From Hemicordylus capensis (taxonomy: Eukaryota > Chordata > Lepidosauria > Squamata > Cordylidae): a DNA stretch of 64,000 nt. Of the stretch, positions 21,222 to 33,381 are shown piece after piece. A model generated the notes under the pieces. The model was not told where the DNA came from. It did no database searches and saw only the letters and a list, made by a program, of their open reading frames with translations. The stretch lies in the NCBI RefSeq assembly GCF_027244095.1, contig NC_069662.1, positions 12,984,501-13,048,500 on the forward strand, given 5' to 3'. Made by a program: the position numbers and the translations under genes. Every line of letters begins with the position of its first letter. Positions within the stretch are counted from its first letter, which is position 1.

Positions 21222-22072
21222 GTAAGCATGAGCACCTAATAATATTCCTTATTCTGAGTCTCTTCTTCATTTCTCCTATTTTCACATGCATATTTTTAAT
21301 CTATAGTTGCCAGCTGACCAGAAAGGTACTGGGCAACCTGCTCCACTGCCTTTACCAGCACTACGAGTGGTAGAATGCAGCAGAGAGGAGCATTATCAGC
21401 AGCTAATGCTGGCAGATCAAACTGCGGTTAAAGGAACAGTTCCAAAGTTTGACGGGCAAATTGGCAAGCCTAGTTTAATAGTGACACATCTAGGTTGAAA
21501 TAAAAGGAAAATTAAGCCTCTCTTTCATCAAATATATGTGGTGATTATAGAGAGGCTATTCACAGAGCCGAAAACTGTGTTCTACCCATGTTTGAGAGCT
21601 GTGCATGCTCCCAGTTTTAAGTTGTGTGGGAGCCGAGATCTAGGTAGGAGGAGGGAGAAGTGATTGTGTAGGAGAACGGAGCTGAGTAGGGCAGGGTTGT
21701 CCTACCCAGCTTCCATACCCGGCATTTGACCAAGGTAGGAGGAAAGGTTGTCCTACCCAGTTCTCATCCTTCACACAATCACTGGTCCCTCCAGCTATCT
21801 AGTTGTTTGTTGTTGGTTTTTTGTGCCCACACAACTGAAAATTGGGAGTTATACACAGCTACCAAACCTGAGTAAGACACTTCTCCTACCCAGGTTTTGG
21901 TTGTGAGAACAGTCTCATTTTCTGTCTCTACTGTTCTGAAACTTAGGGCCCCAGAAGTTGTTGAACTACAACTCCCACCATACCCAGTCACCAGGGACAT
22001 TTGTTGGACTGAACCAGCTCGAAGAAGTTTGCCAGTTCAAGTGGCTCTAAAGTTACCATAAAGGGGAATCCG

Positions 22073-22151
22073 GTGGCAACCAGCATCTGTAACTCCTCCT
22101 TATTCTTTCCCCACATAGTAACCATAGCAGAAGATCTAGCCATGGTCCAGG
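22073..22151 (+). pseudogene. Duplicated acceptor and start-codon stub of a type I RNase exon
   Basis: This 79-bp segment copies the acceptor region and first codons of the type I exon: pyrimidine tract, CACATAG at 22112-22118, leader, then ATGGTCC at 22142. It then breaks off into unrelated DNA. A second, altered copy of the same region starts near 22518 and leads into the full coding exon. If the first acceptor is used, translation from 22142 would give a 36-codon unrelated frame. It may act as a decoy exon. Confidence 0.6.
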
Positions 22152-22517
22152 ATGGACCATGGACCAGGATGAGGAGGGTGCCGATTACGAATGCTGACAA
22201 TGTGGCTACTGATTCCTTTGCAGGAGCTCACACTTTAGATTAAAAGATAAGCCCTGGCCCATCCTGATGCATCAATTGCCAATTATTGGCTTGATGCGAT
22301 CTTTGCCACCCCCTGCAACATTAACACGATGCATGAAGGGCCAGGATCAAGCTCAGGCTAATAACCTGACCTGTTCACAAGCCTTAAAGCAGATGGTGCC
22401 ACCACCACAGCCCCTGAAAAGTGCTTTGGGCCTCTACCACCCTGGGAAGCTTTCCACATGTCCTTGCGGGGCTTAACTGGGTGGTGGCAGCAGTTTGGAT
22501 TGTTGTGCAGCAGCCAG
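22152..22517. other. Insert of unknown origin inside the acceptor region
   Basis: About 366 bp separates the two copies of the acceptor segment. It has no match to the equivalent part of copy A1 and no recognised repeat ends. A 'tccaggatgga' to 'ccatggaccagg' inverted word lies at its left junction. Confidence 0.5.
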
Positions 22518-22572
22518 GCTGGCAACCAGAATCAATAACTCCTCCTTATTCTTCTCCCACAAAGGTTTAGCC

Positions 22573-23007
22573 ATGGTCCTGAAGGCACCCCGCTGTGTTC
22601 TGCTGGTGGTGGTCTGCCTCACCTTCCTGGTCTTCTTGGAGACTGTCAGTGGGGCCACTTACCGCCAGTTCAAGCAGCGGCACATTGACAACGGCCAGCC
22701 ACCATCCAATGCTCGCACCTACTGGAATCAGATGATGCAGCGAAGGGGCATGACTCATCCTGTATGTAAGCCAACCAACACCTTCATCCATTCAAGCGAC
22801 AGACAAGTCCGAGGCATCTGTGGCGCAGGAGGGAGGCCAGTTTTTGGCAACACTTATCAGAGCAGACACCCCTTCAGAATCACCACTTGCCGGGTCATCC
22901 CAGGCTCTCGCCCACCCAGATGCAACTACAGGGGCCATACTGTGACCCGGAATATCCGGGTATCTTGCGTGAGGCGCCTACCTGTGTATTTTGCCGGAAT
23001 CGTCTAA
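22573..23007 (+). CDS. RNase A superfamily, type I, degenerate: catalytic His and one Cys replaced
   Basis: This is a 144-aa precursor aligned without gaps to the type I protein at 9754, with an intact signal peptide. His37 and Lys66 (CKPTNTF) are kept, but the second catalytic His at 139 is Tyr (PVYF), and the first framework Cys at 51 is Trp (TYWNQ). Cys106, its expected partner, is left unpaired. RNase A enzymes need the second His as general acid, so activity should be lost or very low. Against the 9754 copy I count about 20 replacement and 4 silent base differences, which fits relaxed constraint. The acceptor before the start is altered (CACAAAG at 22558-22564 instead of CACATAG). An AATAAA lies at 23600-23605. 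It is either a recent pseudogene with an intact frame or a non-enzymatic binding protein. Confidence 0.85.
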   Translation: MVLKAPRCVLLVVVCLTFLVFLETVSGATYRQFKQRHIDNGQPPSNARTYWNQMMQRRGMTHPVCKPTNTFIHSSDRQVRGICGAGGRPVFGNTYQSRHPFRITTCRVIPGSRPPRCNYRGHTVTRNIRVSCVRRLPVYFAGIV

Positions 23008-26000
23008 GTCCTCACTTCCTGGCACATAAGCCTCAACCCTGCTTCAAGCCGCCTTCAAATTCTCCATGTAAGGACACTTTTCCTTTTTCTTTTCACGGGC
23101 TTGCTTTCCCAACCACAGTTCAAGGCTTTAAGCCACTGAGACCCAGCAAGCCATGGTGTCCTCCGCAATCCAGCCAAGATGGACATCATCTTAAGGACAT
23201 CCTCTGGGCATCAGGTCTTGGTTGCAGCACAAATTTCTGCAGGAGATATAATGACAAAAGGCTCAGGTGACACTGAGGATGTCCAGAAGCCCATAGCACC
23301 ATCTTATGACAACCCGTGGGGGAAAAACTCTCTTTTCAATGTGACTATTAAAGTAGCAATGAAAAAGGATGAGTTTTTCACAGATAATCGGTGGCAACCT
23401 CTTTTTTCTAATTCTGGATGGTGTGGTGCTAAAGGCCTAGGGAGATAATCAGAGTGCGCCATACAGAAGCATAACAGACAGACTTCCCGCTATTAAAAGA
23501 ATGTAAAAATAGACATGCTAATTCTAATTTCATTTTAAAGCTCCATTAAGTGTCTCTGAGAGGAATGAACTCAATGCTTATTTGCTGAAATGTAACTGCA
23601 ATAAAATTAAAGCATCCCCAAAAGCTCTTGATTGTTCCTTAACATCTTATTTATTTGTTATTTCTCCATGTAAACCACCCTGGGCCATTTTTGGAAAGGT
23701 GGTATAGAGAAATCGAATGAATGAATGAAATTGAATGAACGAACATTTCCTTAAGTCTGCTCACATTATCCTTTTCTCCTACTGCCACCTAGTGGCTACA
23801 TTGCTGTATTGATTCCCCTTTGCTCAGGGCTTCCATGGTCTTCCATGTCTCAGCTTCCATGGTCTTCTGCTGGGTTTAATCTCAATCCAGCCTTATCCTC
23901 TCAATAGGATATAAACGGAAGGCCTTGTGATAGTTTCTGCAATAAATAATGTATTTCCTGCAAAGCAAAACTAGACTCTGTTTCCCATGATTTTCTCTCT
24001 GTCTCAGGGCTGGTGTACCAGCACAAGAAATTGGAGCAGCCTTGTTTTGTGGGGCACAAGTGAAGCTCTGTGTTCCAGTGTGGAAACTGCCACCCAGAAT
24101 CCTATGCAACACCGCAGTGGATGTCAAGGGCTGGTTCTCCGATCACAAATGGCCATGCAGGCTGATAACATTGCTACCCAGCTTCCCAAGTGACACTGTG
24201 TTTCCATATACAGTAGAAGTATCAATAGGCACTATAGTGGCATAACCATTGGGTGAGGGTCTGTAGTGAACTCAGGCTGTGGGTGACTGGGGGTTGTTCT
24301 TGCTGCCTCATCCACCTACTTTTGAGGCCCCCAGCCCCCAACTGCTGGTGGCCCCAACTCCACACTGGCTGGCCAATGGGCATGTGTGTGGCAGCCATGT
24401 GAAGGGTCCACAGGCAGGATCCCATTTGAAGGAATGAGCACGTTTTTGTCTGCTGACCTCTAAAATGGCAGCTGTGTTCACATGCATTGGCCAGCAGAGT
24501 GGTGGGGCAGTCAAATAGGATGGTGAGTTGCAGTGCGAACTATGCCTCTTCACCCCTCACCCCTCCACACGCTCAAACCTTACCAAGGGCCAGTGTGGTG
24601 AGCAGCAAATGAATAGTATCTTTTACTGGAAATCCAGAAGCAGCCACTGAGAGGAAGAGACCAGGGGTGTGTGTGGTGGAGGCAATATTATAGGCTAAGG
24701 GGCCTATTTGAAGCACACCCGGAGGGTCGTTAGAATGTTTGCTTATCCAGAATAATATAATCAGTAGCGTAGCCAGAATATATTCACAATCAACGTGGTT
24801 GTAAATAGTTTGTTTACTGCTCAGGAAATGACCTGTGGTTAGAAATGAAGAACTAGAGATCTCTGTCGCCAGCAGAAAGCTTGTCACACAACAGGGAGAA
24901 TTGGGTGACTCGGCTGAGATTGTGTTTTGCAAGGATGAGATGCGGGGCATGGAAAAAGGGCTCAGACCAAGTTGAGCTACCATGTACAACTAAGAAGAAA
25001 CATGTAAAGAAGCAGTCGTGTGGTGTGACCAGAGCGGTCCAGTGGAAGTCCAACCCCAGGAAAGAAAGTAACCAGTCCAGAGATGACAGCCATCCCTGAG
25101 GAAGACCAATCCTAATGAGGAGGTGCTTCTGAGACCCAAGGGAGAAGATATCCATGCCTCCCAACACGAGGGAGAAAAGACTGGTCCTTGGGGCAATCGA
25201 AGTTCCAGGTGATCATCACAACTCAAGGTCCTTGGAGCCTGGACCTAAAGGCCTTTTAGAGGGACTCCCACACCTTTGCCGCATAAGACGCAATGCACTG
25301 TTTTTTACACCGTTAAAAAAAACATGTAAAACAAGAATATTTTAATGCAAATATGCATTAGCAGAAAAATTTCAACTCGTTAATATTTCCCAAGACCCAA
25401 ACCCCCAACATAACATGATAACACAGTACTGTGTGTGTGTGTGTGCGCGCGCGCCCCCCCCCCCCCACACACACACGACCATAAAGAAGCAACATATCCC
25501 TCTTGGAGCCCCAGCTAGGGGTGTGCACGGAACTGGCTAGCTGGAACTGGTGCTTCTGGGATATCTGGTGGCCTGGCTGCCTCCCCACCCTGTTTCCCTC
25601 TCACTGTGCCAATTGCCTCCTCGTAGCTCATCTGGGCATGCAAGTGGTAAAGTCCTGTGTGGGCTTAGATCATGTGGGGGTAAGGCAGGTAGGTGCCTGA
25701 TTTCCCCCCACCAGCCCTCCTTAGTCCCAGCCAATTGGGTGAAGGGACTGACCTCTCTTGCTTATCCTATACGTTGCTTGCCATTGTGGCCAGCGATGAT
25801 GGGAACTGTAGCCCAATGACATCTGGGGACCCAAGTTTGAGAACTCTTGAGTAAACCAAGCAATGTGTGTTTGACTTCAGTCATGTGAATGTCTGATCCC
25901 CCACCCTCGAGGAACAGTTCTCCAGACTGAGGTCCAATTCTGACACTGAAATTGATTGATTCCAACTTCAGCACACATTTCTGCAGGACATATAATGACA

Positions 26001-26283
26001 AAGAGTTCAGGTGACATCGAGGATGTCCAAAAGTTCATAGCACCACCTTATGACAATTTGTTTGTGGTTGGGGGGCAGGGGACTCCAAAAAGGTAGATGT
26101 GATGTGTTTGAAACAGACTTTGATCTTTGTACAGGGTTTTGGACTTTTTGTGTTCTTATCGGATCACACTGCTTTGCATAACCATAGCTGCCTTGAGACC
26201 ATTAGCCAGTGAAAGCTGGGACTCAAATCCTATGAAACAAACACATAATGTAACTATATTTAGCACTCTGCTGCCACCTTAAG
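23008..26283. other. Duplicated type I flank, no gene
   Basis: It contains the 3' UTR-like block with AATAAA at 23600-23605. An L2-like LINE 3' end (plus strand) is at about 23640-23740, with 'tgtaaaccaccctgggccat' and an AATG-type tail. A (GT)n/(GC)n/C-run/(CA)n compound microsatellite is at about 25432-25478. The start of a GTGTGCAC-ended hAT-like fragment lies near 25515. Blocks shared with 11540-13040 make up most of the rest. No frame is conserved between copies. Confidence 0.5.
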
Positions 26284-26663
26284 TGGTGAAGCGGGAAAAT
26301 GTTTGACTAGCAAGCAGAAGGTTGCTGGTTCGAATCCCCTTAAGAAGAGGAAAGCTGGTCTTGTGACAGCGAACATGAATTGTCCCCTTGCTAAGCAGGG
26401 TCCACCCTGGTTTGAATTCAAATGGGAGATTACATGAGGGAGCACTGTAAGATATTCCCCTTAGGGGATGGGGCTGCTCTGGGAAGAGCACCTGCCTGCT
26501 TGCATGCAGAAGGCTCCAAGTTCCCACCCTGGCAGCATCTCCAAGATAGGGTTGGGAGAGATTCCTGCCTGCAGCCTTGCAGAAGCTGCTGCCAGTCAGT
26601 GTAGAAAATACTGAGCTAGATGGGTCTGACTCAGTAGAAGGCAGCTTCCTATGTTCCTATCCA
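26284..26663 (+). mobile_element. tRNA-derived SINE(s), composite
   Basis: A tRNA-like head with 'ggttgctggttcgaatcccc' (about 26284-26340) is joined to a plus-strand copy of the SINE family seen reversed at 11226. That copy has 'taagcagggtccaccctgg', 'gatattccccttaggggatg' and the tail 'aaggcagcttcctatgttcc'. It looks like a dimer or one SINE inserted into another. Confidence 0.6.
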
Positions 26664-26734
26664 GACAGAGCTACTCATTAGTACTACTACTTAGGAGTTA
26701 CTCTAAAGGACAGTTTAATTTCAGTATGACTAAA

Positions 26735-26925
26735 GTTAGGGTTTGAATCCTCGCTGGTATTATATTGGGCAGCAGTGATATAGGAAGATTCTGAAAGGCA
26801 TCATCTCAGACTGCACGGGTGATGGCCATGGTAAACCCCTCCTGTATTCTACCAAAGACAACCACAGGGCTCTGTGGAAACCAGGATTCGAAATCGACTT
26901 GGCGGCACACTTTACCTTTATCCCA
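26735..26925 (+). mobile_element. tRNA-derived SINE, 5' truncated
   Basis: It begins within the head ('gggtttgaatcctcgctggt') and continues with 'aggaagattctgaaaggcat' and 'cctgtattctacc', ending 'tcgacttggcggcacacttt'. It belongs to the family of 7805-8066. Confidence 0.65.
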
Positions 26926-27625
26926 CTCTGACTGATGGTTCTGTTGCTAATAGTGTTGCCAATGTTGTTTGATTTCCAGTGCCCCAGGGTCAAGCAACAT
27001 GCCATGTTATTTGTGACACTTCCCCCACAAGCCAGCCAAGAGAAACGGCACTCTAGATGAAAGATGACATGAGAAGGAGATCCGAATACAGCTCTTCAGG
27101 ATCTTGTCTAGTCTGGCCGTTGATCGGCTTCAGAAAAACAAGAATTTGGTTGACCTTCTTGGTCCTGTGACTGTGTTAGAAACATGTGATGTAGACATTC
27201 AGCACGTGAAGCGCATGTTGTTGCTTCACTGCAATGTCTGGAAACGTTTCTTCCCCTGTTAGATGTTTTTCACACTGTGCTTTCCCCCCAAATCTTCCCC
27301 AGAAGGGAGTGGGTGCATTCACACAACAGCCAGATTTTTGCCCAAGTCCGTGCGAGAGTTTTGGGAGCTGTTCACATACAATTCGGGGGTTCCCTTCTGA
27401 AATTAAGCTTATCCCAATTTCTACCTGGGTTTAAAAAAAATCCTGTAGTTTAGTGTACTGGCAAGACTGTGAAAAGAGTCTGTGCTCAGGGAATATCTGG
27501 CAGAATGACAACAGATGTGGCATTATGGGAGACCTGCGATTGGATTGTCTGAAGGGTGGTGTTGTTTAAACATAGACTTGACCCATCTGACCCACCTAGT
27601 TCTGAGCCCCATGCCTGAAGGTGTA
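26926..27625. other. Intergenic, right end of duplication A2
   Basis: No gene or RNA is seen. The stretch 27460-27550 matches 14690-14765. Confidence 0.4.
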
Positions 27626-28022
27626 TCTATCTATTTAATACTCTTAAACGTACCCATCGCTAATCCCGTGCGTGGCAGCTCTCGTGAGAGTTCACGAGTG
27701 AGCTGCCGGTTAGCGATGGGGATGGGAGGAGAAGTGGCAGCCAGCCAGAAGAACAGCTGCACAGAAGCGGCAGCCGCCAGACCAGCCAGCTGTGTAGGGG
27801 AAGTGACGGCCACCAGACCGGCAGGTGGCCGATGAAAAGTGGTGGCCAGCCAGCAAGGAGAAGCAGCCTGGCCACTAAGGGAGAATGGTCTCGGTGGGGG
27901 AGATTAAATGGGGCTGGGGAGAAAAGAAAGGAATGGGGCTGAATGGGGGAGAAAGAAATGAAGATGGGGGAGGAGAGACAGGGAGAACTAGGGGTGCAGA
28001 TACTCTGTGCCAGGTCAGCTAG
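27626..28022 (+). mobile_element. Non-autonomous Helitron, copy 1
   Basis: The 5' end is TCTATCTATTTAATAC, preceded by A. The 3' end is CTAG at 28019-28022, followed by T, so insertion was between A and T. About ten bases before CTAG there is a short hairpin (CAGA-TAC-TCTG). A TC start, CTAG end, 3' hairpin and A^T target are the Helitron signature. The interior is GC-rich and repetitive with no Rep/helicase ORF. The copy at 34486-34948 shares both ends. Confidence 0.7.
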
Positions 28023-29410
28023 TTTTCTTTATAACCCCAACCTTGCTAAAGTTTTATGGGGGGGGGGCAAAAATCTCCCTCTGGCTACTGTGACTGCATG
28101 GGAAGGATATTTATTTATTTATTTATCTATCCATTTATCCATTTATTTATTTATTTATTTATTTTTACAGCTAAGGAAGATGTTCAGCATAAGTTGGTAA
28201 AAGCTTCTGAAAATTTATTTATTATTTGTCTGTGTAAACCGCCCTGAGCCATTTTTGGAAGGGCGGTATAGAAATCGAATAAACAACAACAACAATAATA
28301 ACAACAATAAAATAACAGCTCTTATCCAACTTTTGGATTCCTAACTCAAGCCACTTAGGCTTGGCAAGAAGGTTCTAGAAGTTCCTGCTGGTTATGAGGG
28401 GGGCTGTTGGTTTTCCACTCCTTTCTTTAAAACCTTCTTAGAAAAGAAACTGCCCCTCAAAGTGAGGAAATATGCCCATGGCCTGTTTGCGCTGGGTATA
28501 TTTTGATGAGATGAACAGGCTTTCTCTCCTATTTTGGTTTATTTCCCCTGACCTTTGGGCTAGCAAATGGGGGATAAGGTAAAAGAGAAAGAGTAGTCAC
28601 GAGATTGGGTTCAACAAGGTGATAAACAATAGACAGTGATTAACTAGAGAGTCCTGCTTGTACTGGATGGTTCTTGCTTGCCATTTCTTTATCAGTGGCC
28701 AAATATTGACTAGCTCAATGGAAACTGAGCAGAGAGACAATGTTTTCCCATTTCAGAACAAGACCTGAGATCAACACTAAGCTGAGTTGCTCAGGAATGT
28801 CAAGAATTTGGATCACCTCAGTAAGTAACCCGGCATTTGCACTTCAGATTAATTCTATAGAGCTGGAGTTCTCTGCAAAATGGATTCTCCATCATGTTCC
28901 ATGAAATTTTAGTCTTCTAACAATAATCATAGAGTTGACATATGGAGAAAAGAACCAAAGAGTTGACAGGAGCAACAGAACTAGTATAGGGTTGCCGGAC
29001 CTCCAGATGACTTTTGAAAGCAATCCTGGAAACTGTAATGGCTTGATACAGTGAAAAATATTTGGGGGGGGGGAATCAAGGCATAGCTTTAGTCAGAGTT
29101 GGCAACCCTCGCTGAGTGCCTTCTCAGGGCCACCCAACCACCAGGAAGGCTTTTTTGCTATCGGTGGTGAAAAAGATTTGCATTTTGCTCCAGCATCTCA
29201 GCATACCATTTAAACAGTTATAGCGGTTACTGCACTTTCATGAACCACTGGAGTTTCAATATTTATATATTTTAAAACATTATTATTATTTTATTTCTTT
29301 GTGTCATATGCTGACATTCTGGCCCAGCTAGGCAAGACAAATATTGGAATGTGTATTCATAATAAATATATAAATTTGTATAAATAAATATACTGAGAAC
29401 TCCAGGGGTC
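28023..29410. other. Simple repeat and L2-like LINE 3' end, then unrecognised DNA
   Basis: A (TTTA)n-rich run occupies about 28108-28166. It is followed by a plus-strand L2-like LINE end with 'gtaaaccgccctgagccatt' and 'ggcggtatagaaatcgaata' and an (AAC)n tail at 28283-28312. The interval 28313-29410 shows no gene or repeat I can name. Confidence 0.5.
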
Positions 29411-31700
29411 TCCACCTTTGGGTCTCTATTGAGCTAATTCTAGATTCATTTCAGGTGTGTTAGATTTGATTTATAGACCTCAAATTAGACAGGAGAGAAT
29501 GAATGTGAAGCCAGGAGTCCTGGGTTCAGTGTCAAGCTCCGGGGAGGAAGTTTGTTGCTGGAAAAGCTTTGAAGTGCAATGGATTAGAACTGTCGCTACT
29601 TGCAAATGCCAAATATTGGAGCATGTGCAAATCCTTGCAATGCACTGGCTGACCTCCAGACTAACTTCCAGATGGGGAAGTCCCCTCCAATCAGCAATGT
29701 GGATTCTTCTCTCCTTTTTAGCCTCATATTTCCTTTCCCTTTTTTCCTTTTGGCTGTTGTTCTACCTAGTGGAAAGTTCTGTAGAAACCTACATGTCCCC
29801 ACATGGTCACTTCTGATTTCAAAAGGACAAACATCTTGAAAAATGAAGGGTTTGGTGGAAAGGAAGTTGAAAGGGGAAGTCAAGTATATTGAATCTCTCT
29901 AAGACACTTGAAGGTTATTGAAAACCACAACAGACAACGAGCTGGAAGATAGATTGCAAATTAGAAAAAGGGCTGCTTAACCATTTGGGGAGAACAACAC
30001 AAAAAAGGCACAAACTCTGCAAAGCAAATGTGAGGCTGAGACAGAAAAAAAAAATTTCAAAAGGACTTCAGGCACAAGATATTCAGGCACAAAATATTTA
30101 TGTGCCCCCACAGTGAATAGCCTCTGCGGCTCCCCATGGCTCCTGGGGCAGAAGGGGGCAGTGAGGAAGCAGATTCGAACTTTAGAAATCCACAGACTAT
30201 CCTGCCATGCTGCCCCCCTCTAGGCAGAGTCCACGACAGCCACACGCCCCGCCATGTTGCTCAGCTGTCTGATGAGCATGCGCGGTCACTGCACATGTTC
30301 ACAGGCCAGCTGAGTGGCATGGGGATGGTTAACAGTGGAGGTGGACTCTTTGTAGAGCTGGGCACTGGCATGGAGCAGCAGTGGCAGGACATCCTATAAA
30401 GGACATCCTATAAAAATGTACAAGTATAATCTGCTGCCTCACCCCACCCCGACCTCGCCCCAGAATAATAATAATAACACTGACTCAACGGTGTAACACC
30501 GACTCAACGGCATGATCTTTCCTTTCCTTTCCTTTCCAAAGCCACAAATGATGATGGCAGGGAGGATTCAACATAGGGTTTTCTCAAAGGGCAATAACTT
30601 GCCCAGAAGTTAAATAAGCTGAGATGAAAGTTCCTGAAACAACAGAGCCTGAGAAGGTAAGGAGGCTTCTCTTCCCAGTACTTCCCCTTTCATGTAAAAA
30701 TTAGCCCCCACCGTGCCTTAAATTTGAATAGAACAACAAAATTGGCATCTACTTAATCTCAATTTCAAGCTTTATGTCCTCACGAAACACATTCCATTCT
30801 GGCCTTTCTGCAGAAGAATCCTTGGCTGGCTGCCATGAAACTAATGCATGGATTCTGGGAAGTGTTTACTACAGGATGATGACCAAGCTGGGACTCAGTC
30901 ATACACCGCAGACGGGATCATACCTGACGTTCCTCTTCAGGTGAGCAATTTCGGAGATCACTAGCAGCAAGGAAGTTGGCCTCTTTCAAGGAAGTTGAAC
31001 CTCTACTGCTATTCTGATTAAGTAACCCATGATACATTCCACCACACAACTCCTGTGGATGTTGATGCAATGATCAGGTGCATTTATGTGTTTCAGAATC
31101 ACTTGACCTATAAATGTAACAATTGTCTGTTTTGCAAAAGAGATTAGTTATTGGGAAGGTTACAGCCAATGAGAGGCATGTATTATGCAGTAGGGTTTGG
31201 CAGGCTACGAATATAAATGGAGCTACCTTAGCTAAAGGTATTGGAAGAGACCGGGGAGCATCGGTTTCTGTCACTGGGGTGCCACTCATCATCCCAAGAA
31301 CTTGCACATTTCTCTGATTCTGAGGGTAAGCATGAGCACCTCCTAATATGCCTTATTCTTAGTTTGTTCTTCATTTCTCTCATTTTCACATATGCATATT
31401 TGTAATCTATAGTTGCCAGCTGACCAGAAATGTACTGGGCAACCTGCTCCACTGCCTTTACCAGCACCACGAGTGGTAGAATGCAGCAGAATAGAGAGGA
31501 GCATTATCAGCAGCTAATGCTGGCAGATCAAACTGTGGTTAAAGACACAGTTCCAAAGTCTGACTGGCAAATTGGCAAGCCTAGTTTAACAGTGGCACAT
31601 CTAGGTTGAAGTAAAAGGAAATTTGAGCCTCCCTTTCATCACATATAAGTGGTGATTAAAGAGAGGCTGTTCACAGAGCTGAAAAGTGTGTTCTACCCAG
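29411..31700. repeat. Segmental duplication partner of 19632-21600
   Basis: The block 29411-30340 matches 19632-20640, and 30680-31700 matches 20684-21600 and 8210-9340. Between them (30340-30680) sequence like 8050-8190 is present. The match stops near 31880 and the sequence passes directly into the upstream flank of a type II gene, so a type I exon is absent from this unit. Confidence 0.7.
31160..31325 (+). promoter_or_regulatory. P3: RNase promoter with non-coding exon 1
   Basis: CCAAT at 31166-31170 and TATAAAT at 31212-31218 are 46 bp apart. The non-coding exon ends at 31325, before GTAAGC. The next coding exon is the type II RNase at 33382, with acceptor CAG at 33371-33373, giving an intron of about 2.0 kb. 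The equivalent position of the other P3-like units leads to a type I exon, which is missing here. Confidence 0.65.
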
Positions 31701-32551
31701 GTTTGGGAACTGTGCATGCTCCCAGTTTTCAGTTGTGTGGGAGCCTAAATCTAGGTAGGAGGAGGAGAAGTGATTGTGTAGGAGAACGGAGCTGAGTAAG
31801 ACAGGGTTGTCCCACCCAGCTTTCATACCCAGCATTTGACCAAGGTAGGAGGAAAAGTTGTCCTACCCAGCTCCTAGATGGATCAGTGTCTAGCCCTAGC
31901 CCAGCATCCTGTTTCCCACAGAGGCCAACCAGATGCTTCTGGGAAGCTCACAAGCAGGAGAGGAAGGCATGCCCTCTCCTCTGCCACTGCTCCCCTGCAG
32001 CTTAGTACTATGGGTATTCTGAGCTATGTGACACACATAACAGATATTAGGGTAACCATATCTTGACATGACCATAAACTGGTTCAGGGAACCACAGGAA
32101 GCAAGGAGTCCTTTCTCCTGCAAGCAATAGAACAGAGACCTCCATGCTTATCTGTAAGCAGGTCACTTTCTGTTCCCTGAGCCAGATGGGAATCGATCCT
32201 GTTCAGGGTGTGCTGGGAAGGAGTAAGTCCTCCCTCCAGAGAGGAACAGAATGGGGATTTCCCTCCTTCTCTGCCCAGGATATCGGCAGCGGATGACAGC
32301 CTGAAGGAGCTGAATCAGTGCCGGGTTAACCATTGCTACCCTAGTGTTTGTCCCCAAGGAGGGGAGGGTGCATGTGTCACTGATGGGCACAGGGACAGGG
32401 GGCCAAATATGGACCTCTGCTGTCCTTGCTATACCACTGGGTACAGGAATGTGTGAATCGGACTCTTTAAAGATCTGAGACCTATGAAAATAATTAGTTC
32501 AAGCTATAGGACTATAATATACTTTGACTGCCTCATCTGACACTCTGTTTG

Positions 32552-32596
<45 letters not shown>

Positions 32597-33020
32597 TTAT
32601 CCATTACATATTTTTACCACCCATCCAAAGGCTCTGGGTGGTGTAATTCCAGCGTGAAACTTTTAGAGCTTTGCTGTAAAGTTTCAGAGTTGTAGAATGG
32701 GGGAGCAAAGGGGGGAACGGGAATTATTTTGGGAGGAGTGTCCACTACCTCTGGCTACCTTTTGGAGTCCTCCCTGCTACCATCAGCACAAGACTGCTCT
32801 TTGAACCTCAGAAATTCATTGACAACTAGAAGGAATCCTAAATATAAAATAGTTGCCTGCATGGGTCTTTATGCTAACTCATGTTGATATCTGACTTTTT
32901 CAAGTGGTGGTGGGGAAAACACTTTCAATGATTCCTAAAATATAGTAAAGAACTGCTTAAAACTCCTCCTGGCTGCAGATAACAGCTGTTTTCTTGTGGT
33001 GTTGAATACTTCTGACAACT

Positions 33021-33130
33021 GTTTTTTCCCCTCTCTCTTCTTTTTCCTTCTTTTCTCTCTCTCTCTTTCTTTTTCTTTCTCTCTCTCTCTTTCTTCTTCT
33101 TTCTCTCTCTGTTTCTTTTTCTCCCCCCCC
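33021..33130. repeat. Pyrimidine-rich (CT/TTC)n low-complexity tract
   Basis: This is an almost pure C/T plus-strand tract of about 100 bases upstream of the type II exon. It is not present at this length in the other units. Confidence 0.85.
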
Positions 33131-33381
33131 GACAGCTGTTTTGCTCCTTTGCGTGAAAGGGTTAAACTCTCAGTACTGCTGTTGTAACCAAATTAGGGGT
33201 CCCCCTTCAATAAGTGTTCTGAATTAAAGGGGGGGGAATTGGGAGATCTGACCATAGAGATAGGAGGTTCGAAGAATGGGGGAACAGCTGAGCAATTTCA
33301 TCACCACAGTGCCCGCGGGGGCAAATTGAAGCCTAGATGACAAAATGTTCTCCATTTCCCCCCTGGTATACAGTGGACAGG

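Larger units (their letters stand above)
20670..27560. repeat. Segmental duplication copy A2 (partner 8190-14780)
   Basis: The collinear blocks are as described for copy A1. A2 carries its own SINEs near 26284-26920 and the extra block inside the splice-acceptor region of its type I gene. The left portion (20680-21600) is also shared with 30680-31700 and more weakly with 48290-48700 and 50560-51670. Confidence 0.75.
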
